Source: Desulfonema limicola (GTDB lineage Bacteria > Desulfobacterota > Desulfobacteria > Desulfobacterales > DYRC01). Taken from it: 5,150 bases of DNA. Below the pieces are notes generated by a model. The model had not been told where the DNA came from and did not search any database. It worked only from the letters and a program-made list of their open reading frames with translations. The stretch covers positions 13,617 to 18,766 of the forward strand of contig DYRC01000029.1 in NCBI GenBank assembly GCA_020718925.1, given 5' to 3'. Position 1 is the stretch's first letter. Every line of letters starts with the position of its first letter. Of the stretch, positions 1 through 5,150 are shown one piece after another. Made by a program: the position numbers and the translations under genes.

Positions 1-81
1 ATTACAGATAAACATCGTCTGGTGTATAAAGTTGCAGATGAAGAAATTGTCATTGTTTCTTGCAGACTTCATTACATTTGA
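1..81 (+). CDS. yoeB: YoeB/Txe-family mRNA interferase toxin, C-terminal fragment (5' end outside window)
   Basis: Frame 1 from the window edge is open for 26 codons and ends at TGA (79-81). It reads ITDKHRLVYKVADEEIV, then IVSCRLHYI. This matches the C-terminus of Txe/YoeB toxins, which in E. coli ends with an HRLVY segment and a terminal CRYHY. YoeB is a ribosome-dependent endoribonuclease that cleaves mRNA in the A site and is neutralised by the antitoxin YefM. The Arg at 16-18 and the His-Tyr pair at 70-75 line up with E. coli catalytic residues Arg65, His83 and Tyr84. The only oddities are Leu for Tyr before the His and one extra C-terminal Ile. So the catalytic tail is intact here; the catalytic Glu and the antitoxin gene would lie to the left. 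The stop is 13 bases before the mlaC start. The family call is confident; whether the whole gene is intact cannot be seen. Confidence 0.88.
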   Translation: MTDKHRLVYKVADEEIVIVSCRLHYI

Positions 82-89
82 AAGGAAAG
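82..89 (+). promoter_or_regulatory. Ribosome binding site that fixes the mlaC start
   Basis: The purine run AAGGAAAG directly follows the toxin stop codon and lies about 8 bases (from the AAGGA core) before the ATG at 95. It supports ATG 95 as the mlaC start over the in-frame ATG at 32, which lies inside the toxin gene and would put about 20 residues ahead of an otherwise standard signal peptide. Confidence 0.75.
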
Positions 90-94
90 TCATT

Positions 95-730
95 ATGAAA
101 AAGATTTGTGTGTGGATAGCAGTTCTGATATTTGCGGCAGTTTCCGCTTATGCGGCAGAATCACCGGGTCCTTTGGTGTCGGTTCAGGGACCGATTCAGC
201 AGGGCATTGATCTGCTCAGAGACCCTCAGTATAAAGAACCGTCAAAACGCGAAGCTCAACGCGATAAAATTTGGGAAATCATTCGGCAGACCTTTGATTT
301 TGTAGAACTTTCCATGCGGACATTGGCGCAGGATTGGAAAAACTTCACGCCTCAGCAGCGAAAAGAGTTCACCGAAGTTTTCACCGATCTTCTGAAAAAC
401 ACCTATATTGACAAGATTCAAAGCGAATTTCAGAATGAGACCATTCAGTTTCTCACGGAAGAAAAAATATCAGATGAGAAAGCCGTTGTCAAAACCAAAG
501 TCATCCGTAATGGAAAGATTGAAATTCCGATGGATTACAGCATGAGGCTCAGAGATGGGGCATGGAAAGTCTATGACGTAGCCATTGAAGGGGTGAGTAT
601 GGTCAAAAATTATCGCACCCAGTTCAAAGATATTCTTGCCAAAGAAACGCCCGCGAAATTGATTACGCGGCTCAAAGACAAGGTGGTTCAACAGGAAAAA
701 GATCGGACCACCGGCAAAAAACAGAATTAA
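95..730 (+). CDS. mlaC: MlaC/Ttg2D family periplasmic phospholipid-binding protein
   Basis: This encodes a 211-residue secreted protein of the MlaC (toluene-tolerance Ttg2D) family. MlaC carries phospholipids through the periplasm between the outer-membrane MlaA complex and the inner-membrane MlaFEDB ABC transporter. Residues 1-20 form a Sec signal peptide: Lys-Lys, a hydrophobic core, and likely cleavage after AYA at residue 20. The mature part shows family hallmarks: FDF at 67-69, a WKNFTPQQRKEF-type segment after it, and VYDVAIEGVSMV from residue 159 followed by NYRTQF. The length is normal for the family. The C-terminus is Lys-rich and probably disordered. The start at ATG 95 is chosen for its Shine-Dalgarno site and signal peptide. 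The stop is nine bases before mlaA, so the two are probably co-transcribed. The mlaD/E/F transporter genes are not in the window; if they lie upstream, the toxin gene separates them from mlaC. Confidence 0.93.
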   Translation: MKKICVWIAVLIFAAVSAYAAESPGPLVSVQGPIQQGIDLLRDPQYKEPSKREAQRDKIWEIIRQTFDFVELSMRTLAQDWKNFTPQQRKEFTEVFTDLLKNTYIDKIQSEFQNETIQFLTEEKISDEKAVVKTKVIRNGKIEIPMDYSMRLRDGAWKVYDVAIEGVSMVKNYRTQFKDILAKETPAKLITRLKDKVVQQEKDRTTGKKQN

Positions 731-739
731 AGGCTTGTT

Positions 740-1486
740 ATGAAAAATAATTCGCTGAAATACCTGATAGCGGTCATATTGTTGACTATGGTGCTAATGC
801 CTGCTTTTGCGGCTGAAAATCCTGATGACGCCTATCTCAAAGATAATCCGTATGTCGAAGAAGAGGAAGCAAACGCATCGCCTGCCATAGCGGATCCGCT
901 TGAACCTTGGAACAGAGCCATGTTTCATTTTAACGACAAGCTCTATTTCTGGGTTTTGAAACCGACAGCACAGGGTTATAAAGCTGTTACGCCGGAGATT
1001 GTGCGGGTCGGCGTGAAAAATTTCTTTCATAATCTTGGCGCACCGATTCGTTTTGTGAATTGCCTGCTTCAAGGAAAATCCCAAGCTGCGGGCGTAGAAT
1101 TAGGATCGTTTATGGTCAATACCGTTGTCGGCGTTCTGGGATTCGGAAATCCGGCAGCAAATGACCCAAGATTAAAGCCCCGTGATGAAGATTTCGGACA
1201 GACGCTGGCAGTTTATGGCGTAGGCGATGGCTTTTACATTATCTGGCCCTTTCTGGGTCCCTCAACCTTGCGCGATTCTGTCGCTATGGGCGGAGATCAT
1301 TTTTTAGCCCCGCTCTCTTATCTCAATTCAACAGAAGCTTCTGCCGGAATCAAATTTTATGACACGGTTAACAGCATGACATTTCGGATCGGCGATTATG
1401 AATCCTTAAAAGAAGCTGCGGTCAATCCTTATGAGGCATTCCGAAATGCCTATATTCAATACCGACAAAGGAAGATAAAAGAATGA
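740..1486 (+). CDS. mlaA: MlaA/VacJ family outer-membrane lipid-asymmetry protein, apparently not lipidated
   Basis: This encodes a 248-residue MlaA (VacJ) homologue. MlaA sits in the outer membrane, takes mislocalised phospholipids from the outer leaflet and passes them to MlaC. The signature DPLEPWNRAMFHFND occupies residues 52-66. A second block, EDFGQTLAVYGVGDGFY with WPFLGPSTLRD, covers about 150-179 and is also typical. Residues 1-24 form a signal peptide with probable cleavage after AFA. Unlike the E. coli protein, there is no Cys near the cleavage site; the only Cys is in FVNCLLQG at about residue 108. It therefore looks secreted rather than lipid-anchored. An acidic stretch (EEEE at 40-43) precedes the domain. 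An AAGG motif overlapping the mlaC stop codon provides the ribosome binding site. The last four bases overlap the next gene. The family call is very secure; lack of lipidation is inferred from sequence. Confidence 0.94.
   Translation: MKNNSLKYLIAVILLTMVLMPAFAAENPDDAYLKDNPYVEEEEANASPAIADPLEPWNRAMFHFNDKLYFWVLKPTAQGYKAVTPEIVRVGVKNFFHNLGAPIRFVNCLLQGKSQAAGVELGSFMVNTVVGVLGFGNPAANDPRLKPRDEDFGQTLAVYGVGDGFYIIWPFLGPSTLRDSVAMGGDHFLAPLSYLNSTEASAGIKFYDTVNSMTFRIGDYESLKEAAVNPYEAFRNAYIQYRQRKIKE
1467..1486 (+). promoter_or_regulatory. Ribosome binding site and ATGA stop/start overlap coupling mlaA to the fusion gene
   Basis: AAAGGAAG at 1467-1474 lies inside the end of mlaA, about 10 bases before the ATG at 1483. 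That ATG shares ATGA with the mlaA TGA stop. This arrangement is the classic one for translational coupling. It favours ATG 1483 over the in-frame ATG at 1498, which is also close to the Rossmann strand but has no comparable site. Confidence 0.7.
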
Positions 1487-3588
1487 GTACTGTCAATATG
1501 CGGATCGGAATTATCGGAACCGGCTTTATTTCCGAGCTTCATCTGGAAGCTTTGAAATGGGTGAACGGCGTTTCGGTTATCGGATGCTGTGATGTGAACA
1601 AGGGCGCGGCAGACAGCTTTGCCAAGCGGTGGAATCTTCCGGCATCTTACAGCAATATCAGCGAGTTTCTTGAAAAAGAAAAGCCGGACGTGGTGCATGT
1701 TCTGGTGCCGCCGGATTATCATTTTTCAGTTGCCAAAACCGTTATGGACTGTGGCATAAATGTGTTTTTGGAAAAGCCCATGTGCTTAAATTCTGAGGAA
1801 TGCCGCGAATTGGTTCGGATTGCTCAGAAGAAAAATGTAAAGCTCGGCATCAATCACAATGCGGTATATTATCCGCTGTTTCAGCGATTGCTGAAAGATT
1901 TGGCGTCATGTCGCATCGGAAAGCCGGAATATGTGAGCTTGTTTTTCGGCGGACCTTTGGGGCAGTTGGATTTTGGCAAATTCGGGCATTGGATGTTTCA
2001 GGAGCCGGGCAATATTATGTTGGAACAGGGACCTCATCCGATTTCGCTGCTCAGAGAAATTGTCGGCGATATTCAATCCCTGAAAGCCACCCTATCCGGC
2101 AAACGGGAACTTGGAAAAGACCAGTTTTTCTATGATCGGTGGCAGGCAATTGCCGAATGCGAAAAAGGTCATGCCTTTCTGCATCTGTCTTTCGGAAATA
2201 AATATTCGTCTCAGCGTGCCATTCATGTTTATGGACAGGATGGCGTTATCTCTTTGGATCTTTTGAATAATAATTACTTAATTCAGGAAAAATCCGTATT
2301 TCCGGATTATCTTGATCCGACTGCCAATGCCTTGCGATATTTCCCGCCGGTGATTGAAGGAATTAAGGGATTTACAGATTACGCGCTTTCCAAGCTGAAA
2401 ATCAAGCCGAGAAGTGATGCGTTTTTTATGACCATGAAAAACAGCGTGGGCGCGTTTTATGATGCCTTACAACATGGAAACCCCCTGCCTTCAGACGGAC
2501 AGGACGGCTTGAAGGTGATTGAATCCTGTGAAAAATGGATTGCGGCTTCTGATGTGCCTGCCAATCCGCCGAAACCGCAGTTATTCATCGATCAGAAAAG
2601 TGAGGAAGGCGAGGAGATTCTGATTACCGGAGCTACGGGTTTTATCGGCACTCAGATGGCAGAGCAGTTGATTTCTCAGGGAAAGCGCGTCAGAGTTCTG
2701 GTCAGAAATCCCAGAGGACTCAAACCTTCTCTGTATTCGCCCCTAGTCAATATTATCAAAGGCGATGTTACTGACCCGGAAGCGGTCAGAAAAGCCGTCT
2801 CCGGCGTTAAATATGTGTATCATCTGGCACATGCGCTGGGGCAGACATGGGATGATTTTGTGCGCCTGAATGTCGAACCGACTAAAAACTTAGCAAATGC
2901 CTGTCTTAAAGAAAAGGTGAAATATTTCGTGTTTGCCAGCACCATTGCGGTGTATTATTACGGAGATACATCCGGCATCGTATCCGGATCAACGCAGATT
3001 GATCAGAAACCGCATCGCCGAAATGAGTATGCCCGCTCAAAAATCGTGATTGAAAACATGCTTTCAGACATGAAAAAACAGGGGCTGCCGCTGATTATTG
3101 TCCGCCCCGGAATTGTGGTCGGAAAGGGCGGAATGCTGACGCACAGCGGCGTAGGGCAATGGACCCGCGATAATGTCTGCGCCTACTGGGGACAAGGCGA
3201 TAATCCCCTGCCCTTTGTATTGGCAGAAGATGTGGCTTCCGGCTTGATTAATATGATGACTCAGCCGGGCTTGACCGGCAAAAGCTTTAATCTGGTCGGT
3301 GATGTCCGCCTGAGCGCACGCGAATATATTGCCTATCTGAAAAAATATTCTCAGCGCAATATCAAGGACTTTGCTTATCCGATGAAACTTTGCTTTTTAT
3401 CCGAATGCTTCAAATTTGCGATCAAATTTGCGGGCGGGGATAGAAAAGGGCTGCTCAGTTACCGCGATTTGTCAAATCGGGCAGTGCCGGCAGAGTTTGA
3501 TTGCAATGAAGAAAAACTTTTGCTAAAGTGGCAGCCCTGTCAGGATAAAGAAGAATTTGCATCAAAAGCCATCGGTTGGGCGTTCTGA
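1483..3588 (+). CDS. Bifunctional fusion: Gfo/Idh/MocA oxidoreductase plus extended-SDR NAD-dependent epimerase/dehydratase
   Basis: This is a 701-residue protein with two complete NAD(P)-dependent enzyme domains. Residues 6-356 are a Gfo/Idh/MocA oxidoreductase: GIIGTGFIS (9-17) is the Rossmann loop, EKP (97-99) carries the conserved catalytic Lys98, and LEQGPHPISLL (180-190) holds the active-site His185, with Glu181 where many members have Asp. Residues 357-377 are a Pro-, Lys- and Glu-rich linker. Residues 378-701 are an extended SDR: TGATGFIG (382-389) binds NAD, GDVTD is at 427-431, YHLAHA at 446-451, and the catalytic set is Thr487 with Tyr516 and Lys520 (YARSK). RPG (541-543) and PFVLAEDVA (577-585) fit the sugar-nucleotide epimerase/dehydratase group. 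Both sites look intact. A role on nucleotide sugars for a surface glycan is inferred from the families and the neighbouring glycosyltransferase; the exact substrate is unknown. Cytoplasmic: no signal peptide or membrane span is visible. The next gene's ribosome site overlaps this stop codon. Confidence 0.9.
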   Translation: MSTVNMRIGIIGTGFISELHLEALKWVNGVSVIGCCDVNKGAADSFAKRWNLPASYSNISEFLEKEKPDVVHVLVPPDYHFSVAKTVMDCGINVFLEKPMCLNSEECRELVRIAQKKNVKLGINHNAVYYPLFQRLLKDLASCRIGKPEYVSLFFGGPLGQLDFGKFGHWMFQEPGNIMLEQGPHPISLLREIVGDIQSLKATLSGKRELGKDQFFYDRWQAIAECEKGHAFLHLSFGNKYSSQRAIHVYGQDGVISLDLLNNNYLIQEKSVFPDYLDPTANALRYFPPVIEGIKGFTDYALSKLKIKPRSDAFFMTMKNSVGAFYDALQHGNPLPSDGQDGLKVIESCEKWIAASDVPANPPKPQLFIDQKSEEGEEILITGATGFIGTQMAEQLISQGKRVRVLVRNPRGLKPSLYSPLVNIIKGDVTDPEAVRKAVSGVKYVYHLAHALGQTWDDFVRLNVEPTKNLANACLKEKVKYFVFASTIAVYYYGDTSGIVSGSTQIDQKPHRRNEYARSKIVIENMLSDMKKQGLPLIIVRPGIVVGKGGMLTHSGVGQWTRDNVCAYWGQGDNPLPFVLAEDVASGLINMMTQPGLTGKSFNLVGDVRLSAREYIAYLKKYSQRNIKDFAYPMKLCFLSECFKFAIKFAGGDRKGLLSYRDLSNRAVPAEFDCNEEKLLLKWQPCQDKEEFASKAIGWAF

Positions 3589-3591
3589 GGT
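3586..3591 (+). promoter_or_regulatory. Ribosome binding site that fixes the glycosyltransferase start
   Basis: TGAGGT combines the fusion gene's TGA stop with a GAGG Shine-Dalgarno core at 3587-3590, five bases before the ATG at 3596. This supports ATG 3596 over the in-frame ATG at 3557, which would overlap the fusion gene by 32 bases and add 13 residues unlike the start of GT4 enzymes. Confidence 0.75.
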
Positions 3592-3595
3592 AAGC

Positions 3596-4714
3596 ATGGC
3601 AAGAAAAAAAAGAATTTTGCAGGTAATTGAATATTTTGATGTGGCAGGTGCGGAAGTGGTGGTCAGAGATTTGATGATTCATCTGCCGCGCTACGGCTGG
3701 GAAGTCGAGGTCTGCGCCCTGCATAATGTCGGAATTTTAGGGGCAGAACTGCGTAAGAAAGGCTACATAACTCATTTTCTCAACTGGACTGAGGAAAAGT
3801 TAAGTAATCTTGAAGTCATGCAGAGAATGAATGCTTTAGTCAAAGACCGGGAATTTGATCTGATTCATCCGCACAATGTAACGCCTTGGTATTTTTCAAC
3901 ATGCGGAACATTATTCCAAAAAATTGTCCGATGCGTCAGTATTCATACATTTCTCACCGGCAAAGATAAGCTGCAAAAAATGCTGATGTATATTTTTTTG
4001 TCCCGGTTAGCGTCAAAAATGATTATCGTAAATGATGAAATTGCAGCACAGCTTCGCAGATTCAGGCTGATTGACATGAGTAAAGTTCAAACCATTATGA
4101 ACGGCGTGGACATCAGCGATATTCCTGATGATTTTGATATAGCAGAAAAGCGGAAGAGCCTAGGCGTTGAGCCGGATGATTTTGTGATGGGGACTATCGG
4201 ACATCTGTATCCTGAAAAAAATATTGAAATGCAGATAAAGCTTGTTCACGCGCTGCAATCGCAGATTCCGAATATCAAGCTGATGGTGGCTGCCCGCCCC
4301 TGGCCCCATCAGAAGTCGCTGGAGGCGTATGCCCAATCACTTGGGGTTCAGGATAAGGTCTTTTTCCTCGGATTAAGGCGGGATATACCGGAATTGCTGA
4401 AAACATGGGATATGTTTTTAATGACCTCTTTTTCCGAAGCCACGTCTCTTGCAGTCCTTGAAGCGATGTCATCAGGACTTCCGGTCGTGGTCAGCGATGT
4501 GGGCGGCAATAGTAAGCTTGTAACGCATAATTATTCCGGGTTGTTGTTTGATGTAAACGACTTTGAAACTGCAAAAAACCATATTTTAACCATCTATCAT
4601 GATGAGCAGCAGCGGAAAAAATTTGGATATGCGGCTAAAATAATAGGGGAATCTTATTCGATTGAAAAGATGGTCAGTCGGTATGACAGCGTATATCAGG
4701 GGCTGCTGTGTTAA
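3596..4714 (+). CDS. GT4-family (GT-B fold) glycosyltransferase
   Basis: This encodes a 372-residue cytoplasmic or membrane-associated glycosyltransferase of family GT4, which uses a nucleotide sugar to extend a lipid-linked or growing glycan. After a basic start (MARKKR), ILQVIEYFDVAGAE (7-20) is the N-terminal Rossmann strand with the GAE acceptor loop. FDLIHPHN ends at Asn94. NGVD (169-172) marks the link into the C-terminal domain, and GHLYPEKN (202-209) is the donor-phosphate region. The EX7E motif is Glu281 and Glu289 within SEATSLAVLEAMSSGLPVVV, followed by SDVGGN to 305. Length is normal. One variation: His203 sits where many GT4 enzymes have Arg, while Lys208 is kept. It starts eight bases after the fusion gene, so the two are probably co-transcribed and may act in one glycan pathway. 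The sugar and acceptor cannot be read from sequence. The last codons run into the heptamer repeat. Confidence 0.92.
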   Translation: MARKKRILQVIEYFDVAGAEVVVRDLMIHLPRYGWEVEVCALHNVGILGAELRKKGYITHFLNWTEEKLSNLEVMQRMNALVKDREFDLIHPHNVTPWYFSTCGTLFQKIVRCVSIHTFLTGKDKLQKMLMYIFLSRLASKMIIVNDEIAAQLRRFRLIDMSKVQTIMNGVDISDIPDDFDIAEKRKSLGVEPDDFVMGTIGHLYPEKNIEMQIKLVHALQSQIPNIKLMVAARPWPHQKSLEAYAQSLGVQDKVFFLGLRRDIPELLKTWDMFLMTSFSEATSLAVLEAMSSGLPVVVSDVGGNSKLVTHNYSGLLFDVNDFETAKNHILTIYHDEQQRKKFGYAAKIIGESYSIEKMVSRYDSVYQGLLC

Positions 4715-4777
4715 GTGAGAAGTGTTAAGTGTTAAGTGAGAAGTGTTAAGTGATTTCTCACTTCTCAATTCTCAATT
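4711..4777 (+). repeat. Heptanucleotide tandem-repeat array with a strand-inverted half
   Basis: Nine consecutive 7-base units can be read from 4711. The first six are TTAAGTG, AGAAGTG, TTAAGTG, TTAAGTG, AGAAGTG, TTAAGTG (4711-4752). The next three are ATTTCTC, ACTTCTC, AATTCTC (4753-4773), with AATT trailing. The first six also form two copies of a 21-base higher-order unit. The last three units resemble the reverse complement of the first type, so the polarity flips near 4753. The array starts at the glycosyltransferase stop codon (4712-4714) and ends seven bases before the next ribosome binding site. It resembles, in style, the short tandemly repeated heptamer sequences known from cyanobacteria; identity with those is not claimed. 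A unit of seven is not a multiple of three, and the array is almost wholly non-coding. Confidence 0.85.
4737..4767 (+). other. Potential hairpins formed by the two halves of the heptamer array
   Basis: TGAGAAGTG (4737-4745) is an exact reverse complement of CACTTCTCA (4759-4767), giving a 9-bp stem with a 13-base loop. A competing inner stem pairs AAGTGA (4748-4753) with TCACTT (4758-4763) around a four-base loop. TGAGAAGTG also occurs at 4716-4724, so three alternative foldings exist. No run of T follows, so this is not a standard intrinsic terminator. It might stabilise or attenuate the transcript between the two genes, which is inference. Confidence 0.5.
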
Positions 4778-4783
4778 AAATCT

Positions 4784-4788
4784 GGAGG
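4784..4788 (+). promoter_or_regulatory. Strong ribosome binding site of the ATP-grasp-like gene
   Basis: GGAGG lies three bases before the ATG at 4792 and six bases before an in-frame GTG at 4795. The ATG spacing is tight, so initiation at the GTG second codon is a real alternative; it would change the protein by one residue only. Confidence 0.75.
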
Positions 4789-4791
4789 TTT

Positions 4792-5150
4792 ATGGTGCAG
4801 CAAGATATTTCCGCCGATGTGTTGGTGCTAGGACTCGGACCTGTCGGTATCGGAATCCTGAGATCGCTCAGAAAATGCGGCGGTATTCGGATATTCGGCG
4901 TTGTTCTTGATCCTGAAACAGAAAAAGGACGGTTCACCCGCCTGTGTACGGTATTGCACTGGGCTAATCCGAAATACCGTGAAGATGAATTTATCAGGAC
5001 ATTGATTCAATGGGCAGAAGACCGGGAAAAGGTGATTGTCTTTACCACGCGGGATGAAGAAGTGCATCTTCTGGCGCGGTATGCGGATAGTCTGCCTCCT
5101 CATATCCTGTATTATCGGAACTCATGGGAGTTGGTCAGTTCCTTGGATGA
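4792..5150 (+). CDS. ATP-grasp family protein, probable carboxylate-amine ligase, N-terminal part (3' end outside window)
   Basis: The frame from ATG 4792 stays open to the window edge for 119 codons plus two bases. It begins MVQQDISADVLVLGLGPVG. The Gly-rich loop GLGPVGIG (14-21) is followed by ILRSLRKCGG, a strand IRIFGVVLDP to residue 41, then KGRFTRLC (45-52) and a TTRDEEV segment. This order matches the N-terminal pre-ATP-grasp domain of carboxylate-amine ligase-like ATP-grasp proteins, in which a LGLGPxG loop, GVDxxP, GRYSR and TSDE motifs follow one another. Such enzymes join a carboxylate to an amine with ATP and some occur in surface-polysaccharide clusters. The catalytic ATP-grasp domain itself is beyond the edge, so the reaction is inferred; a plain Rossmann oxidoreductase is the main alternative. 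It follows the glycosyltransferase by 77 bases and could share its transcript. Confidence 0.72.
   Translation, partial: MVQQDISADVLVLGLGPVGIGILRSLRKCGGIRIFGVVLDPETEKGRFTRLCTVLHWANPKYREDEFIRTLIQWAEDREKVIVFTTRDEEVHLLARYADSLPPHILYYRNSWELVSSLD

Noticed and set aside
32..94. A longer mlaC reading frame starting at ATG 32
   Set aside because: It overlaps the YoeB-type toxin in another frame, adds about 20 residues before a standard signal peptide, and has no good ribosome site, whereas ATG 95 does.
470..1722. Several minus-strand open frames of 70-96 codons (470-691, 794-1084, 1456-1722)
   Set aside because: They are antisense to well-supported genes, show no recognisable family motif, and have no credible ribosome binding site.
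1800..2135. A 111-codon plus-strand frame inside the fusion gene
   Set aside because: It lies wholly within the Gfo/Idh/MocA domain in another frame and its composition looks like an out-of-frame shadow.
3557..3595. A longer glycosyltransferase start at ATG 3557
   Set aside because: It lies inside the fusion gene and adds 13 residues not typical of GT4 N-termini; GAGG at 3587-3590 points to ATG 3596.
4737..4767. An intrinsic terminator after the glycosyltransferase
   Set aside because: The stems are part of the heptamer array, are only moderately GC-rich, and no T run follows. Termination here is not supported by sequence.
4586..4768. A small minus-strand open frame with repeated SHLTLNT peptide
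   Set aside because: Its repeated peptide is just translation of the heptamer array, and the rest lies antisense to the glycosyltransferase gene.
4715..4791. A promoter for the ATP-grasp-like gene
   Set aside because: No convincing -35/-10 pair stands out from the repeat sequence; transcription from upstream is the simpler reading.

Overview
The window is a single co-directional (+ strand) run of genes from a Gram-negative bacterium. That is shown by two components of the Mla outer-membrane lipid-asymmetry system, MlaC and MlaA. Base composition is moderate and even, and Shine-Dalgarno sequences are good. The mlaC-mlaA pairing next to glycan genes, and an MlaA without a lipobox, would fit Desulfobacterota or a related lineage, but that placement is inference and not firm.

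Layout: (1) Positions 1-81 hold the last 26 codons of a YoeB/Txe-type mRNA interferase toxin cut by the window edge. (2) 95-730 encodes MlaC, the periplasmic phospholipid shuttle. (3) 740-1486 encodes MlaA/VacJ, the outer-membrane partner. (4) 1483-3588 overlaps mlaA by four bases and encodes a 701-residue two-enzyme fusion: an N-terminal Gfo/Idh/MocA NAD(P)-dependent oxidoreductase and a C-terminal extended-SDR sugar-nucleotide epimerase/dehydratase. (5) 3596-4714 encodes a GT4-type glycosyltransferase. (6) 4711-4777 is a heptanucleotide tandem-repeat array with a strand-inverted half. It fills most of the only real intergenic gap. (7) 4792-5150 is the start of a gene resembling the N-terminal pre-ATP-grasp domain of carboxylate-amine ligases, cut by the right edge.

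The genes from mlaC to the glycosyltransferase are packed with gaps of 13 bases or less, or overlaps, and are probably co-transcribed. The first two would move phospholipid between outer and inner membrane. The next two, and perhaps the ATP-grasp gene, look like surface-glycan synthesis: make or modify a nucleotide sugar, transfer it, and possibly decorate it with an amino acid. Lipid transport and glycan synthesis are thus joined in one apparent transcript. I see no tRNA, rRNA, CRISPR array, transposase or convincing promoter. The items most worth a second look are the bifunctional fusion enzyme, the heptamer array, the toxin gene abutting mlaC, and the MlaA that lacks a lipidation cysteine.
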